Positions 43,634 to 54,044 of a stretch of 64,000 nucleotides of DNA are shown in pieces. The DNA comes from Stieleria sp. JC731 (GTDB lineage Bacteria > Planctomycetota > Planctomycetia > Pirellulales > Pirellulaceae). The position numbers were made by a program, and so were the translations under genes. Where the stretch lies: assembly GCF_020966635.1 (NCBI RefSeq), contig NZ_JAJKFQ010000002.1, positions 496,001 through 560,000 of the forward strand, given 5' to 3'. Under the pieces are notes generated by a model, which saw only the letters and a list, made by a program, of their open reading frames with translations, did not search any database and was not told where the DNA came from. Within the stretch, counting starts at the first letter, position 1, and every line of letters starts with the position of its first letter.

Positions 43634-45061
43634 CTAGCATTCGCTGATATTGACAGCCAAACCTCCACCTGAAGTCTCTTTGTATCGCGAGGACATGTCC
43701 GCGCCGGTGCGTTTCATCACTCGGATGACGCGATCGAGTGAGACGAAGTGCTTGCCATCGCTGCGGAGCGCTAAACGGCTGGCGTTGATTGCTTTCACTG
43801 CTCCCATCGCGTTGCGTTCGATACAGGGAACTTGTACCAGTCCCTTAATGGGATCACAAGTCAGCCCCAGATTGTGCTCCATTCCAATTTCGGCCGCCTC
43901 CTCCACTTGGTGTGGAGTTCCGCCCAAGGCTTCCGCGAGTGCACCGGCAGCCATCGAACAAGCGACGCCGACTTCGCCCTGACAGCCAACCTCGGCACCG
44001 GAGATCGAAGCGTTTCGTTTATACAGCGAGCCGATCACGGCAGCGGTCAGCAAAAACCGCTCGATGACTTCGGCGTTCACGTTCCGGCCGAATCGATCCA
44101 GATACAGCAACACGGCCGGAACGATTCCGGCGGCACCGTTGGTTGGCGCGGTCACGACCCGACCTCCCGCCGCATTTTCCTCGTTGACCGCGATCGCATA
44201 AAGATCGACCCAATCCAGGATTCCCATCGGATCACGGTCGGTTTCCTCGGAACGATTGCGAAGCGAACGATAAAGCGCCGGTGCCCGACGCCGTATGTTT
44301 AAACCACCGGGCAAAATGCCGTCGGTATGGCAACCACGCTTCACACAGTCCTGCATCGTTTGCCAAATCTTTTGCAGCCCGGCCGAAATCTCTTCATCGG
44401 TCCGGAACATTCGCTCGTTGGCACGTGCTAAGTCACTGAGCGAACATTGGTGCTGGTCAGTCAGTTCCAGCAATTCGCGTCCAGAAGAATAGGGATAGGG
44501 AACCTGAACACATTCGGCTTCGCTTGATTCACCGACGGAACCTTCGCGAACGACAAAACCGCCTCCGATCGAATAGTAGGTGCTTTCATAGAATGCGTGC
44601 TCTTGATCGCCATCACCGAACGCTTGAATTGTCATCGCATTGGGATGGGCATCCAAGGTCACTCGGCGGTTGAGGATCAAGTCATTTTCTTCATGGAACG
44701 GGATGGTCACTTTTCCATCCAAGTCGATCCTTTGATTTTCTCGGATCGCAGCCAACTTGTTCGGAACGGTTTCCGTGTCGATCAGATCTGGCTTTTCGCC
44801 AAGCAACCCCATCAAGACTGCGGTGTCGGTCGCGTGTCCGATACCGGTTAACGCCAGGGAACCAAATAGCTCGACACGAATTCGACGCACCGATTCAAGC
44901 TGCCCCGCGGTGGACAACTCACGCATAAACATTTCCGCCGCCCGCATCGGGCCGACCGAATGGGAGCTGGACGGTCCGATTCCAATCTTGAATAAATCGA
45001 AAACGCCAACGTAGGCTTCCTGCTCGGTCGTTGCGGCGGCAGAACTGGAATCGAGTGACAT
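43634..45061 (-). CDS. sdaA: L-serine dehydratase, single-chain iron-sulfur type
   Basis: This 475-residue protein has both parts of the family: the beta domain ([20 protein letters not shown], residues 18-37) and the alpha domain with [28 protein letters not shown] and [10 protein letters not shown], whose Cys residues hold the 4Fe-4S cluster. It deaminates L-serine to pyruvate and ammonia in the cytoplasm. Length and motifs are normal. It is transcribed alone toward the 13-bp repeat array, with 220 bases before the next gene upstream. Confidence 0.94.
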   Translation of the reverse strand: MSLDSSSAAATTEQEAYVGVFDLFKIGIGPSSSHSVGPMRAAEMFMRELSTAGQLESVRRIRVELFGSLALTGIGHATDTAVLMGLLGEKPDLIDTETVPNKLAAIRENQRIDLDGKVTIPFHEENDLILNRRVTLDAHPNAMTIQAFGDGDQEHAFYESTYYSIGGGFVVREGSVGESSEAECVQVPYPYSSGRELLELTDQHQCSLSDLARANERMFRTDEEISAGLQKIWQTMQDCVKRGCHTDGILPGGLNIRRRAPALYRSLRNRSEETDRDPMGILDWVDLYAIAVNEENAAGGRVVTAPTNGAAGIVPAVLLYLDRFGRNVNAEVIERFLLTAAVIGSLYKRNASISGAEVGCQGEVGVACSMAAGALAEALGGTPHQVEEAAEIGMEHNLGLTCDPIKGLVQVPCIERNAMGAVKAINASRLALRSDGKHFVSLDRVIRVMKRTGADMSSRYKETSGGGLAVNISEC

Positions 45062-45281
45062 GCAAATGCTCTGGTGAATCGGCGGTGTTTGGCAGCACGG
45101 GAAGCAATACGCTACGCGTCATTTAAACATACCGCCCAATCCGCCAAAGCCGGATTCCGGCTAAGGTGCTCGGAAGATCCGCAAACAGAGCTTATAGGAA
45201 CACAAGGCTTGTAGAAGCACTAGCTTTTTGGAGCACCAACGGGACCGCTCGCATCACGCGTTCAGCAAGTCGCCGGATCGA

Positions 45282-46133
45282 CTACTTGAGCGAATCGATG
45301 TCTTGGATATCCCCGGTGTATGGCAAAGACCATTCTTTTGTGACTTCGTGCATCGATGGCTTTGTCCACACCACCTTGCCATCCATTCGGGCGGTTGGTG
45401 AAGCACCACACAACCGAGCCAGCCCGAAACGCCAGCGTCCTTCGTACGATTCGATGAACAACAGAACCTCAGGGTTAGTTCCATTCGAAAACGCGAACAC
45501 AGCCCCTTCGCTGTCTGGCTTGTCTTCAATTTTGTACGAAACCACGGGGTTAGGCAGCATCCGTAAAACGTAGTCCTCCCCTTCCATGAATTCAGAAGCG
45601 GAAAAACGACTGGCCAATTGCTTCATCTGCCGTCGACGCAGAATCGCAGAACGGTGAACCGGCGTTTCCACCACAAGGTCTTGGATCTGCATCTCCGATT
45701 GTCTTGGCGTCCAAATCCATCCCGGCCCCGCCTGCACACGAAGCTTCTGATCTGTCAAACAGAGAAACTCGTAGTGAAGTTTGACTTCACCCTGTGCATT
45801 CGTCGTCAATTCCATTGCAACGATCGCTTGGGGCCGGCCTTTGCCAAGACTCCAAACCGTACCATCGACCGTTTGGCGAGTCGCATCACCGAAACGGAGA
45901 ATCGGTTGCGTGTTGAATTCGACTTCGGAAACTTTGCCGGCTTGATTCGATGTCGCGTGCATTCGCTCCATCGCGGTCCGCATCACACCCATTCGGCCAC
46001 CAGAATCATTTTCGATGGGCTGAGCATTCGCTTGAACTCCACCGACAATAATTCCACACGCAACTGATACGGTGTACAAAACGATTGAAGACACTCTCGC
46101 TCTTGGCGAGGTCAACGACGGGACTTTCGTCAT
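45282..46133 (-). CDS. Exported hypothetical protein
   Basis: The 283-residue product opens with a signal peptide (SSIVLYTVSVACGIIVGG, ending QANA). The mature protein is beta-rich with a Trp/Pro segment (GPGWIWTPRQSEMQI) and charged helices. No domain is recognised. It is likely a periplasmic protein. It is transcribed in the same direction as the serine dehydratase, but 220 bases separate them and a shared operon is not indicated. Confidence 0.65.
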   Translation of the reverse strand: MTKVPSLTSPRARVSSIVLYTVSVACGIIVGGVQANAQPIENDSGGRMGVMRTAMERMHATSNQAGKVSEVEFNTQPILRFGDATRQTVDGTVWSLGKGRPQAIVAMELTTNAQGEVKLHYEFLCLTDQKLRVQAGPGWIWTPRQSEMQIQDLVVETPVHRSAILRRRQMKQLASRFSASEFMEGEDYVLRMLPNPVVSYKIEDKPDSEGAVFAFSNGTNPEVLLFIESYEGRWRFGLARLCGASPTARMDGKVVWTKPSMHEVTKEWSLPYTGDIQDIDSLK

Positions 46134-46287
46134 CAGCTTTTCTTTCCGGGTTCGACGCTGCGGTGGTCGGATAGCACAAACACGATCCGACGACCAGAAT
46201 AAGACACAACGTCTAACAAGGCAAGTTTTTTGCCAATATGGGGACGCTGATAATCATACGAACACAAAGAATTCATCCGGAAAGATA

Positions 46288-47457
46288 TTAAGAATTCGCG
46301 CTCGCCCCTTGGATCTGATTGCGATATTCCGTTGGTGTCATCCCCATACTGCGTTTGAATGCGACCGTAAGATACTCGGGATGCTCGTACCCAGTTCGAC
46401 TTGCGATATCCGTAATGCGATCATCCGTTTCCGCTAGCAATTGTTTGATTCGCTGTAGGCGAATTCGGTTCAATTCTTCATGCGGTGTATGCCCGACAAC
46501 CTTTGTGAACCGATGCTCGAGTGCTCGTCGTGAAATGGAACATTGCCGCATGATGTCTGCCACACGAATGTTTTCCAGTGCGTGACGACGAATGAAAATT
46601 AATGCCTTTGCGACGTCTTGGTCTTCGATCGCGATTGTGTCGGTTGATTGACGAATCTGGATCCCTTTGGGCTGAGTGATCAATCGTGCGTTGCGATCAA
46701 CAGGCTCGCCATCCATCATCTTTTCCAGCAACTCAGCCGCTTCGAATCCTGTCGCATAGGTATCTGGAATCACACTGGTCAACTGTGGGTCGCAGAGATT
46801 GCAAATCAGTGAATCATTGTCACAGCCAAGAACCGCAATTTCCTCCGGAACACCAATGGAGCTCGTTCGGCAAACGTCAAGCAACAGCTGACCTTGGTAG
46901 TCATTGCAGCCCATGATCGCGATCGGCTTTGGCAGTATTTGAAGCCAGTCCGCCAACGATTTCCGAACTTTGTCCCATTTGTATTTCGCGTCGTAGCGAT
47001 GAGTGACTTGGTATTCGAAATAGTTGCAGTCGGCCTCTTCGGTGAACCGACGAAAATGATCACGACGTGAATTTGACCAGGCGAATCCAGGATCGCCGCA
47101 ATACGCCAGGTTCACAAAGCCACGATCAAGAAAATGCTCGACTACCAGTCGGCTGATCGCGCGGTCGTCGGTATCGGCCCAGGGTATTCCCGGCAAATGC
47201 CTCGCCGCACTTAGGTCGACAATGGGCAGTTGCAGCTGTTGCAATTGCAAACCGATCTGATCAGTCTCGATCCGTGCAATGATTCCATCTCCCTGCCACT
47301 CTTTCAGCCATGCGGGTGGCAGTGCACCGCGTTCTTGTTCATTCAACTGAATGGACCAGTTGCCACGAGTCCGCGCGAAACCACAGATTCCATCCAACAG
47401 TCCACGACAGTACCCGTTGGATGTTTCGATCAATAATGCGACGGAACGGCGACTCAT
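46288..47457 (-). CDS. XylR-type transcriptional regulator (LacI-like sensor plus AraC HTH)
   Basis: The N-terminal 280 residues form a periplasmic-binding-protein-like sensor of the LacI type (VALLIETSNGYCRGLLDGI, then GIPWADTDDRAISRLVVEHF, then LGCDNDSLICNLCDPQLTSV). The C-terminal 100 residues are an AraC double helix-turn-helix (ISRRALEHRF and IASRTGYEHPEYLTVAFKR with GMTPTEYR). This hybrid, known from E. coli XylR, is common in planctomycetes as a sugar-responsive regulator. No sugar genes are adjacent, so its ligand and targets are open. It is divergent from the octaheme cytochrome with 241 bases between. Confidence 0.88.
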   Translation of the reverse strand: MSRRSVALLIETSNGYCRGLLDGICGFARTRGNWSIQLNEQERGALPPAWLKEWQGDGIIARIETDQIGLQLQQLQLPIVDLSAARHLPGIPWADTDDRAISRLVVEHFLDRGFVNLAYCGDPGFAWSNSRRDHFRRFTEEADCNYFEYQVTHRYDAKYKWDKVRKSLADWLQILPKPIAIMGCNDYQGQLLLDVCRTSSIGVPEEIAVLGCDNDSLICNLCDPQLTSVIPDTYATGFEAAELLEKMMDGEPVDRNARLITQPKGIQIRQSTDTIAIEDQDVAKALIFIRRHALENIRVADIMRQCSISRRALEHRFTKVVGHTPHEELNRIRLQRIKQLLAETDDRITDIASRTGYEHPEYLTVAFKRSMGMTPTEYRNQIQGASANS

Positions 47458-47698
47458 TTAAAAAGCACAAAGACAAGGTAGAAAACGGAGCAAGTAGTTC
47501 AGTGTAGCAGCTCGTAGAAAGGCTCGAAAATCCAGAATCTTTCGACAGCCAATGATTTCGTTTCGGCCGTGGACGGGAATGAACCCGACTGCTTTACGCC
47601 AATCGAAAATGCAGACGATTCATTCGTGGCGATTGCTAGGTTAAACTGCTTTGCCGCATGCGTAGACCGACTGTTTCACAACCAATGCCAATTCATCA

Positions 47699-49660
47699 AT
47701 GAATTCGAGCGTTCTGATTGTTTCCGCCCTGATTAGCATTCTGGTCGGTGCATTTGCATTCCGAATCACACGTTCAATCTGGAGCAGTATCGCGATCCCA
47801 TTGATTGTAGTGGGGGCAGTCTGGTTTGTACTTCCCAAGGAAGAGCCCGCATGGACGGAAGCGAATACGGATAAACCACTGACCGCGCAAACCCGGCCTA
47901 CAAAGCTAGCCGAACTGGAATCGTTTCGCCCTATTGAGGTCCCCTCGCACGGATATGTCGGATCCGACGCATGCAAGGAGTGCCATCAAGATAATCATGC
48001 CAGCTGGTTTGCGTCCTATCATCGCACGATGACTCAGCTGCCCACGGATAAAACTGTCGAAGGTGACTTCGATGACGTGTTAGTGACCTATCAGGGGCAA
48101 GACTTTCGCTTGGACCGGCACGGTGAACTTTACACAGTTGACATGCCCGACCTTGGCAGCCCGGTTGCTGATGCACGGTTGAAATCATCCATCGTCCTTT
48201 GTACCGGATCGCACCACATGCAACTGTACTGGTACGCCACCGGTGTAGGTCGCATGCTGGCGTTGTTTCCGCTGGCACATGACAAGGAAACCGGCGAATG
48301 GATTCCTCGTGACGCGGCGTTTTTGCGTCCACGACCGATCGGGTCTCATGAAACAGGACGCTGGAACGAAACATGCAGCAAATGCCATTCGACGCACCGC
48401 AAAGGTCGTCAATTGCCGCAACAAGGTTGGGACACCCACGTTGGCGAGTTTGGTATCTCATGTGAAGCTTGCCACGGCCCCGGATCGGACCACATTCGAT
48501 ACCACAAAAATCCGCGGCAGTTTGATCGACAAACCGATACGATCGTCAATCCGGTTTCGTTGCCTAAGGAGCGATCTGTCGAAGTCTGCGGCCAGTGCCA
48601 CTCGATCTTCCTGACCCCAAGAAGCACCCATGGCAACCAGAGTGGCAATGGGTATCGTCCCGGGAAAGTTCTGACGGATTCGCATCTCGTTGTGCGACGT
48701 GATTCGCCCGAGTACGCGGAACAGCAAAAGGCAATGAACTACGCAACGCTCGATCAGTTGCTTGACGAGTCTTACTACGAAGACGGGATGGTTCGCGTTT
48801 CAGGACGCGAGTACAACGCTGTCACCGATTCCGCGTGTTACCAACGTGGTGAGATGACCTGTTTTTCCTGCCACCAACTTCATCAGGCGAAATCTGACAC
48901 GAGGACGCTTGGTGATTGGGCAAACGATCAACTTCATCCCGATGCACTCGACAACACCGCGTGCTTGAACTGTCATCAACAAAGTGACTATGGCAGTGCC
49001 CACACGCATCACTTGCCGGGCTCGAGCGGTTCGCAGTGCTACAACTGCCACATGCCACACACCACCTATGGTTTGCTTAAAGGCATCCGCAGTCACACGA
49101 TTAGCAGCCCCGACGTTGGCCGCGATCGAGATGCAAACCGTCCCAATGCATGTAATCAATGTCACTTGGACAAAACATTGCAATGGTCTGCTGAGCACTT
49201 GCATCGCTGGTACGACATCGCCGCTCCGATGCTTGAACCACGCGAAAAAGACGTGGCCGCATCGCTGCTGTGGCTGCTCAATGGAAATGCGGCGAATCGA
49301 GCATTGGCGGCTTGGACGATGGGTTGGGACCAAGCACTACAAGCATCGGGGAATCGTTGGCAGGCTCCGCTGTTGGCCGAATTGCTAAACGACGACTACC
49401 AAGCGATTCGCTACATCGCGCGTCGATCACTACGATCCCTGCCGGGTTTCACGAACATGAAACTGGACGTCGTGATGCAAAGCACCGATGAAACGCGTAG
49501 TGATGCGATCGAAACCATTCGACAACATTGGCTCAAGAATCTAACACCTGAGAACATGGATCGCCCGGAGCTTTTGCTCAGCCCTGCGGCGATCAATCTT
49601 GATCGGCTCCGGTCGCTGTACCAGCAGCGTGACCAGACCCCCATGTCGATTGCCGAATAG
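47699..49660 (+). CDS. Octaheme c-type cytochrome with membrane anchor
   Basis: This 653-residue protein has two hydrophobic segments at the N-terminus (residues 3-24 and 28-48), then eight CXXCH sites in order: CKECH, CSKCH, CEACH, CGQCH, CFSCH, CLNCH, CYNCH and CNQCH. The first lies in YVGSDACKECH, the opening of the cytochrome c554-like family. The C-terminal 150 residues lack hemes and look like HEAT-type helical repeats. It is membrane-tethered, facing the periplasm, and probably carries or uses electrons in nitrogen or other respiratory chemistry; the substrate is not evident. It stands alone on this strand. Confidence 0.85.
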   Translation: MNSSVLIVSALISILVGAFAFRITRSIWSSIAIPLIVVGAVWFVLPKEEPAWTEANTDKPLTAQTRPTKLAELESFRPIEVPSHGYVGSDACKECHQDNHASWFASYHRTMTQLPTDKTVEGDFDDVLVTYQGQDFRLDRHGELYTVDMPDLGSPVADARLKSSIVLCTGSHHMQLYWYATGVGRMLALFPLAHDKETGEWIPRDAAFLRPRPIGSHETGRWNETCSKCHSTHRKGRQLPQQGWDTHVGEFGISCEACHGPGSDHIRYHKNPRQFDRQTDTIVNPVSLPKERSVEVCGQCHSIFLTPRSTHGNQSGNGYRPGKVLTDSHLVVRRDSPEYAEQQKAMNYATLDQLLDESYYEDGMVRVSGREYNAVTDSACYQRGEMTCFSCHQLHQAKSDTRTLGDWANDQLHPDALDNTACLNCHQQSDYGSAHTHHLPGSSGSQCYNCHMPHTTYGLLKGIRSHTISSPDVGRDRDANRPNACNQCHLDKTLQWSAEHLHRWYDIAAPMLEPREKDVAASLLWLLNGNAANRALAAWTMGWDQALQASGNRWQAPLLAELLNDDYQAIRYIARRSLRSLPGFTNMKLDVVMQSTDETRSDAIETIRQHWLKNLTPENMDRPELLLSPAAINLDRLRSLYQQRDQTPMSIAE

Positions 49661-49881
49661 ACAATGACCGAAAAGATGATCGCACGCAGACCTAGACTTG
49701 GTCCATCCGATAGGCGGGATTTTCATTAACAGAGGCCCCGTGTATCGTTGCCGACTCTAACGATCGTACCGGGTAGGTATTAGGTGACAGGGGATGGACC
49801 GCCAATCAAATTTCTGATCGCCGACGTCGATACGATCAAAGCTCTTGATTCATGCTCCCTCTCGCCTTTGCAGGAACACCG

Positions 49882-51054
49882 ATGCCTTTCTTGCGTGGAA
49901 GTCTTGGTTTTCAACGATTTAGCGTCTCCGGTTTCGAAGACAACACCTTCGGTGAAGAGCAAATCGAATTGCTGAGCAACAACGCGGCCGGGCGATTTGA
50001 GACAGCTTCCGCCGATAACGTGTCGGTCGGATTTCTCGGTGGCGACCACTTGTTTGATACCCATTTCGATTTGGGAAAAAATCTCATCAACAACGCTGTC
50101 CACTGCAGCGTTCGTATCGACACAAATCAGATCCCTTCGTCGATCAAGGCCGCTTGGTTGCAAATGGAACTGGCCGGACTGGCCAAAGACAGCGAAACCG
50201 GTGTGGTGACCAAGGCACAACGCAAAGAGGCCAAAGAGGCCGTCGAAGCTCGCTGTGACCAAGAAGCCGCAACTGGAAAGTATCGAAAGATGCAAACGTT
50301 CTCGTTGTTATGGGATCTCGATCAACAGCTTCTTTATTTCGGCGGCTCGGTCGGCAACGCCGCAAGATTGTGCATTGACTTGCTGGAACGGGTCTTCGGA
50401 ATTGAACTACGTCACCTCGGCGCAGGTGCGATCGCCAATCAATGGGCGATCGCCAACAAGGTCTATGGCGACGTTGATGATTTACAACCGATCAGCTTTG
50501 TCAGTGATCTGATTGCCGGAGACCACAATTGGTCCAACGAACATTCGCAACAACCCGACTTCCTTGGGAATGAATTCCTTGTCTGGCTGTGGTGGAAATT
50601 GGAAACCGACACGGATACATTCGCGCTTGTCGACGAAACCGAAGTCACCGTGATGCTTGCCAAGACGCTAAGCCTTGAATGTCCTTACGGCGAGTCAGGC
50701 AAAGAGACCATTTCTGCAGAATGCCCAATCAAGCTTCCCGAAGCGATGAAGGCAATTCAATCTGGAAAGTTACCACGTAAGGCTGGCATGACGGTCATCC
50801 GTGAAGGTCGACAATTCGATCTCGCGCTGCAAGCCGAATCGTTCGGGATCAGTGGGGCCAAGATTCATCTCGAAGATGATGAGGAATTTGACGATGACGA
50901 CCGCATCGATGCGATCCGTCTGCTAACGGACACCACCGACCTGATGCTGCAAACTTACGTTGAACGTCGCATCGCCGATGACTGGCAACAGGAACATCAA
51001 GCGATCCGACAATGGTTGACCGGCAAAACCAAGCAGCGAAAAAATGCCGCATAG
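49882..51054 (+). CDS. RdgC-like recombination-associated protein
   Basis: The ATG at 49882 has AGGA 6 bases upstream and gives 390 residues; an ATG ten codons earlier is possible. The region VTKAQRKEAKEAVEARCDQE followed by MQTFSLLWDLDQQLLYFGG resembles the K-x-x-K-E-x-V helix and following strands of RdgC, a ring-shaped DNA-binding protein that modulates RecA. The opening GSLGFQRFSVSG also fits. The middle contains an acidic stretch (EDDEEFDDDDR). It is standalone. The family call is by pattern and should be seen as moderate; no catalytic residues are expected. Confidence 0.55.
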   Translation: MPFLRGSLGFQRFSVSGFEDNTFGEEQIELLSNNAAGRFETASADNVSVGFLGGDHLFDTHFDLGKNLINNAVHCSVRIDTNQIPSSIKAAWLQMELAGLAKDSETGVVTKAQRKEAKEAVEARCDQEAATGKYRKMQTFSLLWDLDQQLLYFGGSVGNAARLCIDLLERVFGIELRHLGAGAIANQWAIANKVYGDVDDLQPISFVSDLIAGDHNWSNEHSQQPDFLGNEFLVWLWWKLETDTDTFALVDETEVTVMLAKTLSLECPYGESGKETISAECPIKLPEAMKAIQSGKLPRKAGMTVIREGRQFDLALQAESFGISGAKIHLEDDEEFDDDDRIDAIRLLTDTTDLMLQTYVERRIADDWQQEHQAIRQWLTGKTKQRKNAA

Positions 51055-51600
51055 CCAAACCGCAAGCGAAATATAGAAACAAAGAAGTTTGCTCGCTCAT
51101 CGTGGGAATCGCCACCGCACCTACCAAATAGTGCGACGGACTTCTACACTGCAGATCGAAACTTTGAAACGCCAAGCCGTTAGCTCACCGCAGTGCTAGC
51201 TTCGTGTAACCTTGCCTTACCATCGCAACGACAGCGAATCTCTATTTGCTGTCCTCAGCATTCAAAATGGCGGGATCGCCCCCACGGGTTGTTTACTAAA
51301 AGCCTCAAACGAGACGCTTTCGTCGATCTCACCGCCGTGATGATCTGACACTTCTTTATTAGTCAAGCAAGGCTTGATTTCTATCCGGCCATGCTGGGAA
51401 AACGGACCAAGCGATTTGTTCCATACCATGTGATCTCTTTATCCGACGCTCACGATAAGAGCCCCATTTTCGGAGTCCACTGTCGCTAATCGGGTTGGGA
51501 TTGAGACCGAATTGGACAGCATGGGATCCAGATCTACCCCAAGTTAACGTTTGGGCGGGCAAGGTCAGCTTTGCCCATTCATTCCTGGGGAGATCCTTCA
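51055..51600. other. 546-base region without a gene, upstream of the sensory operon
   Basis: No convincing gene is seen. Two small dyads are present: TCAAGC/GCTTGA at 51363-51377, and CCCAA/TTGGG around GTTAACGT at 51538-51555, the latter about 45 bases before the BLUF start and so a possible regulator site. Confidence 0.4.
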
Positions 51601-52077
51601 ATGGCGGGTGGTCCTGAACCAGAGCTATGTCAGCTCATCTATGTAAGTGCGGCGGCGGTCAAATTCACTGACAACGACCTGGAGAAGCTACTGCAACAGG
51701 CACGGCACACCAATCACGTATTGGACATTACCGGTGTGTTGCTGTTTGTTGATAAAACGTTTTTCCAAGTCCTCGAAGGAGAACCGAAAAACGTTCGAGC
51801 GCTCTATGAGAAGATTGCTTCGGATCCGCGTCACAACAACACTTTGGTTTTATCCGAAGAGAGTGTTGGCGAACGCAACTTCGGTGAATGGAGCATGGGG
51901 TTCCTTCGCGACAAAGCCTCGATTGAACAGTTGCCTGGCTTCGTCGACTTCTTTACTGATCGCTCCGACGATTCGGGCTTCATCAAGCTGAGCGGAGATT
52001 CACAACGTATCTCGCACGTCATCGAAGGGTTTCGTCGCGGCCGATGGCGTCGCACTAATGAAACCGCGTCTTCTTAG
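51601..52077 (+). CDS. BLUF-domain blue-light photoreceptor
   Basis: The ATG at 51601 has GGGGAGAT upstream; product 158 residues. The first 105 residues are a complete BLUF domain. Tyr14, Asn38 and Gln56 sit at spacings of 24 and 18, identical to Tyr21, Asn45 and Gln63 of AppA, and Trp97 and Met99 match AppA Trp104 and Met106. FAD binding and a light-driven hydrogen-bond switch are therefore well supported. The last 50 residues are a short helical tail with no output domain, so it must signal through a partner protein. It is 42 bases upstream of the H-NOX gene and probably shares its transcript. Confidence 0.92.
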   Translation: MAGGPEPELCQLIYVSAAAVKFTDNDLEKLLQQARHTNHVLDITGVLLFVDKTFFQVLEGEPKNVRALYEKIASDPRHNNTLVLSEESVGERNFGEWSMGFLRDKASIEQLPGFVDFFTDRSDDSGFIKLSGDSQRISHVIEGFRRGRWRRTNETASS

Positions 52078-52119
52078 ACTCATTCGATCGTCGTCAGCGT
52101 CTTTGGTAGGGGGGCAGCA

Positions 52120-52698
52120 ATGAAGGGAATTGTGTTTACCGAACTGATCGAAATGGTCGAAGCCGAACTCGGATTGGAGATCGCCGACAAGATGATCAGC
52201 CAAGCCGAAACAAGCAATGCCGGTGCTTACACCGCCGTCGGAACTTATGACCATTTAGAACTGATCAGCCTTGTCGTTTCACTTTCAAAAACCACGGACG
52301 TACCTGTTCCAGATTTGGTCCATCGGTTCGGCCGCTATTTGTTCGGACGATTTACTGAACTCTATCCGCAGTTCTTTGAATCAGCGAATTCCACATTTGA
52401 ATTCCTTCCGCAGATCGAGAGTTTTATCCATGTTGAAGTTCGAAAGCTGTATCCGGATGCGGAGTTACCGCACTTCCAATGCACTCAATCGGAACACGTT
52501 TTGGAGCTGACATATTTTTCAAATCGTCCGTTCGCAGATCTCGCAGAGGGCTTGATCGCAGCATGCATCGATCACTTCGGTGGCGGCATCACAACAGAGC
52601 GAACGGATTTGGGAGAGAGGAATGGTACGGAAGCAAGATTTGTCTTGACGCAATCCACAGTTACCGCCCCGAGAGCAACTCAGACGTGTCTGAATTAG
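52120..52698 (+). CDS. H-NOX heme-based NO/O2 sensor
   Basis: This 192-residue protein opens MKGIVFTELIEMVEAELGLE as in bacterial H-NOX proteins. The proximal heme ligand is His104 in FIHVEVRKLYP, and the heme-propionate motif YxSxR is present as Tyr132, Ser134 and Arg136. The domain fills the whole protein, as in stand-alone sensors that regulate a histidine kinase in trans. No distal Tyr is obvious, so NO is the more likely ligand, but this is inference. Its last 13 bases overlap the GTG start of a histidine kinase, the usual H-NOX partner. Confidence 0.92.
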   Translation: MKGIVFTELIEMVEAELGLEIADKMISQAETSNAGAYTAVGTYDHLELISLVVSLSKTTDVPVPDLVHRFGRYLFGRFTELYPQFFESANSTFEFLPQIESFIHVEVRKLYPDAELPHFQCTQSEHVLELTYFSNRPFADLAEGLIAACIDHFGGGITTERTDLGERNGTEARFVLTQSTVTAPRATQTCLN

Positions 52699-54044
52699 AT
52701 TTGCTAAAAAGAAAACTAGAGCGGGAAATTGCCGCTCGAAAGTCTGCCGAATCACTATTGGAAGCGAAATCGCTTGAGCTCTATGAAACCAACCAACAGC
52801 TTCGTGCGTTGGCTGACCATACAAGAGCGATTGTCGAAACCGCGGCCGAAGGAATCATTACCTATGGCGACAGCGGAGCGATAAAAACGTTTAACCGATC
52901 GGCACATCGAATCTTCGGTGTGGAAAATGCGATCGGTCAAGACGTCCGTGATTTGTTCGAGCTGACTGAAGAACAGATGCGACGCTTGTTTGGCGAAGAC
53001 GTCGACGGCGCGTTGATGGACCCCGAATCCGAGATCGTCTACCAGCTGGAATCGCTGGAGCTGAGCGGCCTGCGCCGAGGCGTGCAGTTCCTGTGCGAGG
53101 TGGCCCTAAGTCGCGCCATGGTCGTCGAATCCCCAATGTTTATTGCGGTGGTTCGTGACCTAACCAAGAAGAAACAAATTGAAGCGAGACTAAGCCAAGT
53201 CCGCAATATGGAATCGGTCGGCCAGCTAGCAGCAGGCGTTGCTCATGAAATCAACACACCGATTCAATTCATTGGCAACAACATCGAATTCCTACAAGGT
53301 GCTTTCGATGACATCGGCTCGCTATTAGATCTGTACAACGGCTTGCAGGTGGCGATGGAAAAGAGCGAATCATCCAGTGAAATCCTGCATCAGATCAAGA
53401 AACAGATCGAGCTGTCAGACCTCGAATTTCTTCGCAAGGAGTTTCCACTCGCCATATCGCAATCGCTCGAAGGCATCGATCGCGTCGCGACCATTGTCCG
53501 CGCGATGAAGGACTTTTCGACACCATCGACGGCGACACGCGCCGCGATTGACGTCAACAAATCCATTCGAACGGCACTGGCGATCAGTGCGAACCAATTC
53601 CGCGATGTGGCCGAGATCCGGACCAACCTCGATGAGACCCTTCCCACGATGATCGGGATCGGTGGCCAATTCAACCAAGCCATCTTGAACATCTTGACCA
53701 ATGCTGCCGAAGCGATGGCAATCCATCAGAAAACCGGTGAAGGACTGCTCGAGGTGGAAACTAGGCATACGGATGACGACATCGAAATTCGATTCCACGA
53801 CAACGGCTGCGGAATACCATCGGATGTCAGAGCCCGTATCTTCGATCCATTTTTCACGACCAAAGAAGTGGGAAAAGGAATCGGCCAAGGACTGGCCTTC
53901 GTCTACGACGTGATCGTCAATAAACATGCCGGAACCGTTTCAGCGCAGTCTCGAAACGGTGGAGGCACAACCGTATTGGTCACCCTACCCACTGCAATCT
54001 GTGAAGACCACTTTAGGCGGGAGCATGAAAGTACTCTTAGTTGA
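52686..54044 (+). CDS. PAS sensor histidine kinase coupled to H-NOX
   Basis: The GTG at 52686 overlaps the H-NOX stop by 13 bases and starts right at a coiled coil ([19 protein letters not shown]); 452 residues. A PAS domain follows (about 45-155: [20 protein letters not shown]), then the phosphoacceptor block [16 protein letters not shown] with His187, and an ATPase domain with [10 protein letters not shown] (N-box), DNGCGI and [11 protein letters not shown] (G-boxes). All kinase motifs look intact. It has no membrane segment. Coupling to H-NOX suggests that its activity is set by heme ligation. The next kinase overlaps its end by 20 bases and is a clear relative. Confidence 0.88.
   Translation: MSELDLLKRKLEREIAARKSAESLLEAKSLELYETNQQLRALADHTRAIVETAAEGIITYGDSGAIKTFNRSAHRIFGVENAIGQDVRDLFELTEEQMRRLFGEDVDGALMDPESEIVYQLESLELSGLRRGVQFLCEVALSRAMVVESPMFIAVVRDLTKKKQIEARLSQVRNMESVGQLAAGVAHEINTPIQFIGNNIEFLQGAFDDIGSLLDLYNGLQVAMEKSESSSEILHQIKKQIELSDLEFLRKEFPLAISQSLEGIDRVATIVRAMKDFSTPSTATRAAIDVNKSIRTALAISANQFRDVAEIRTNLDETLPTMIGIGGQFNQAILNILTNAAEAMAIHQKTGEGLLEVETRHTDDDIEIRFHDNGCGIPSDVRARIFDPFFTTKEVGKGIGQGLAFVYDVIVNKHAGTVSAQSRNGGGTTVLVTLPTAICEDHFRREHESTLS

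Noticed and set aside
43218-43647. Open frames through the 13-bp repeats that would give a repetitive Gln/Phe/Thr/Gly protein
   Set aside because: The frames exist only because a 13-base repeat without stop codons reads open in more than one frame; there is no ribosome site, and one of them runs into the 3' end of the serine dehydratase gene.
46006-46209. Alternative signal-peptide-like frame near the start of the exported protein at 45282-46133
   Set aside because: It would require a frameshift to join the rest of the protein, and the annotated frame already has its own normal signal peptide.
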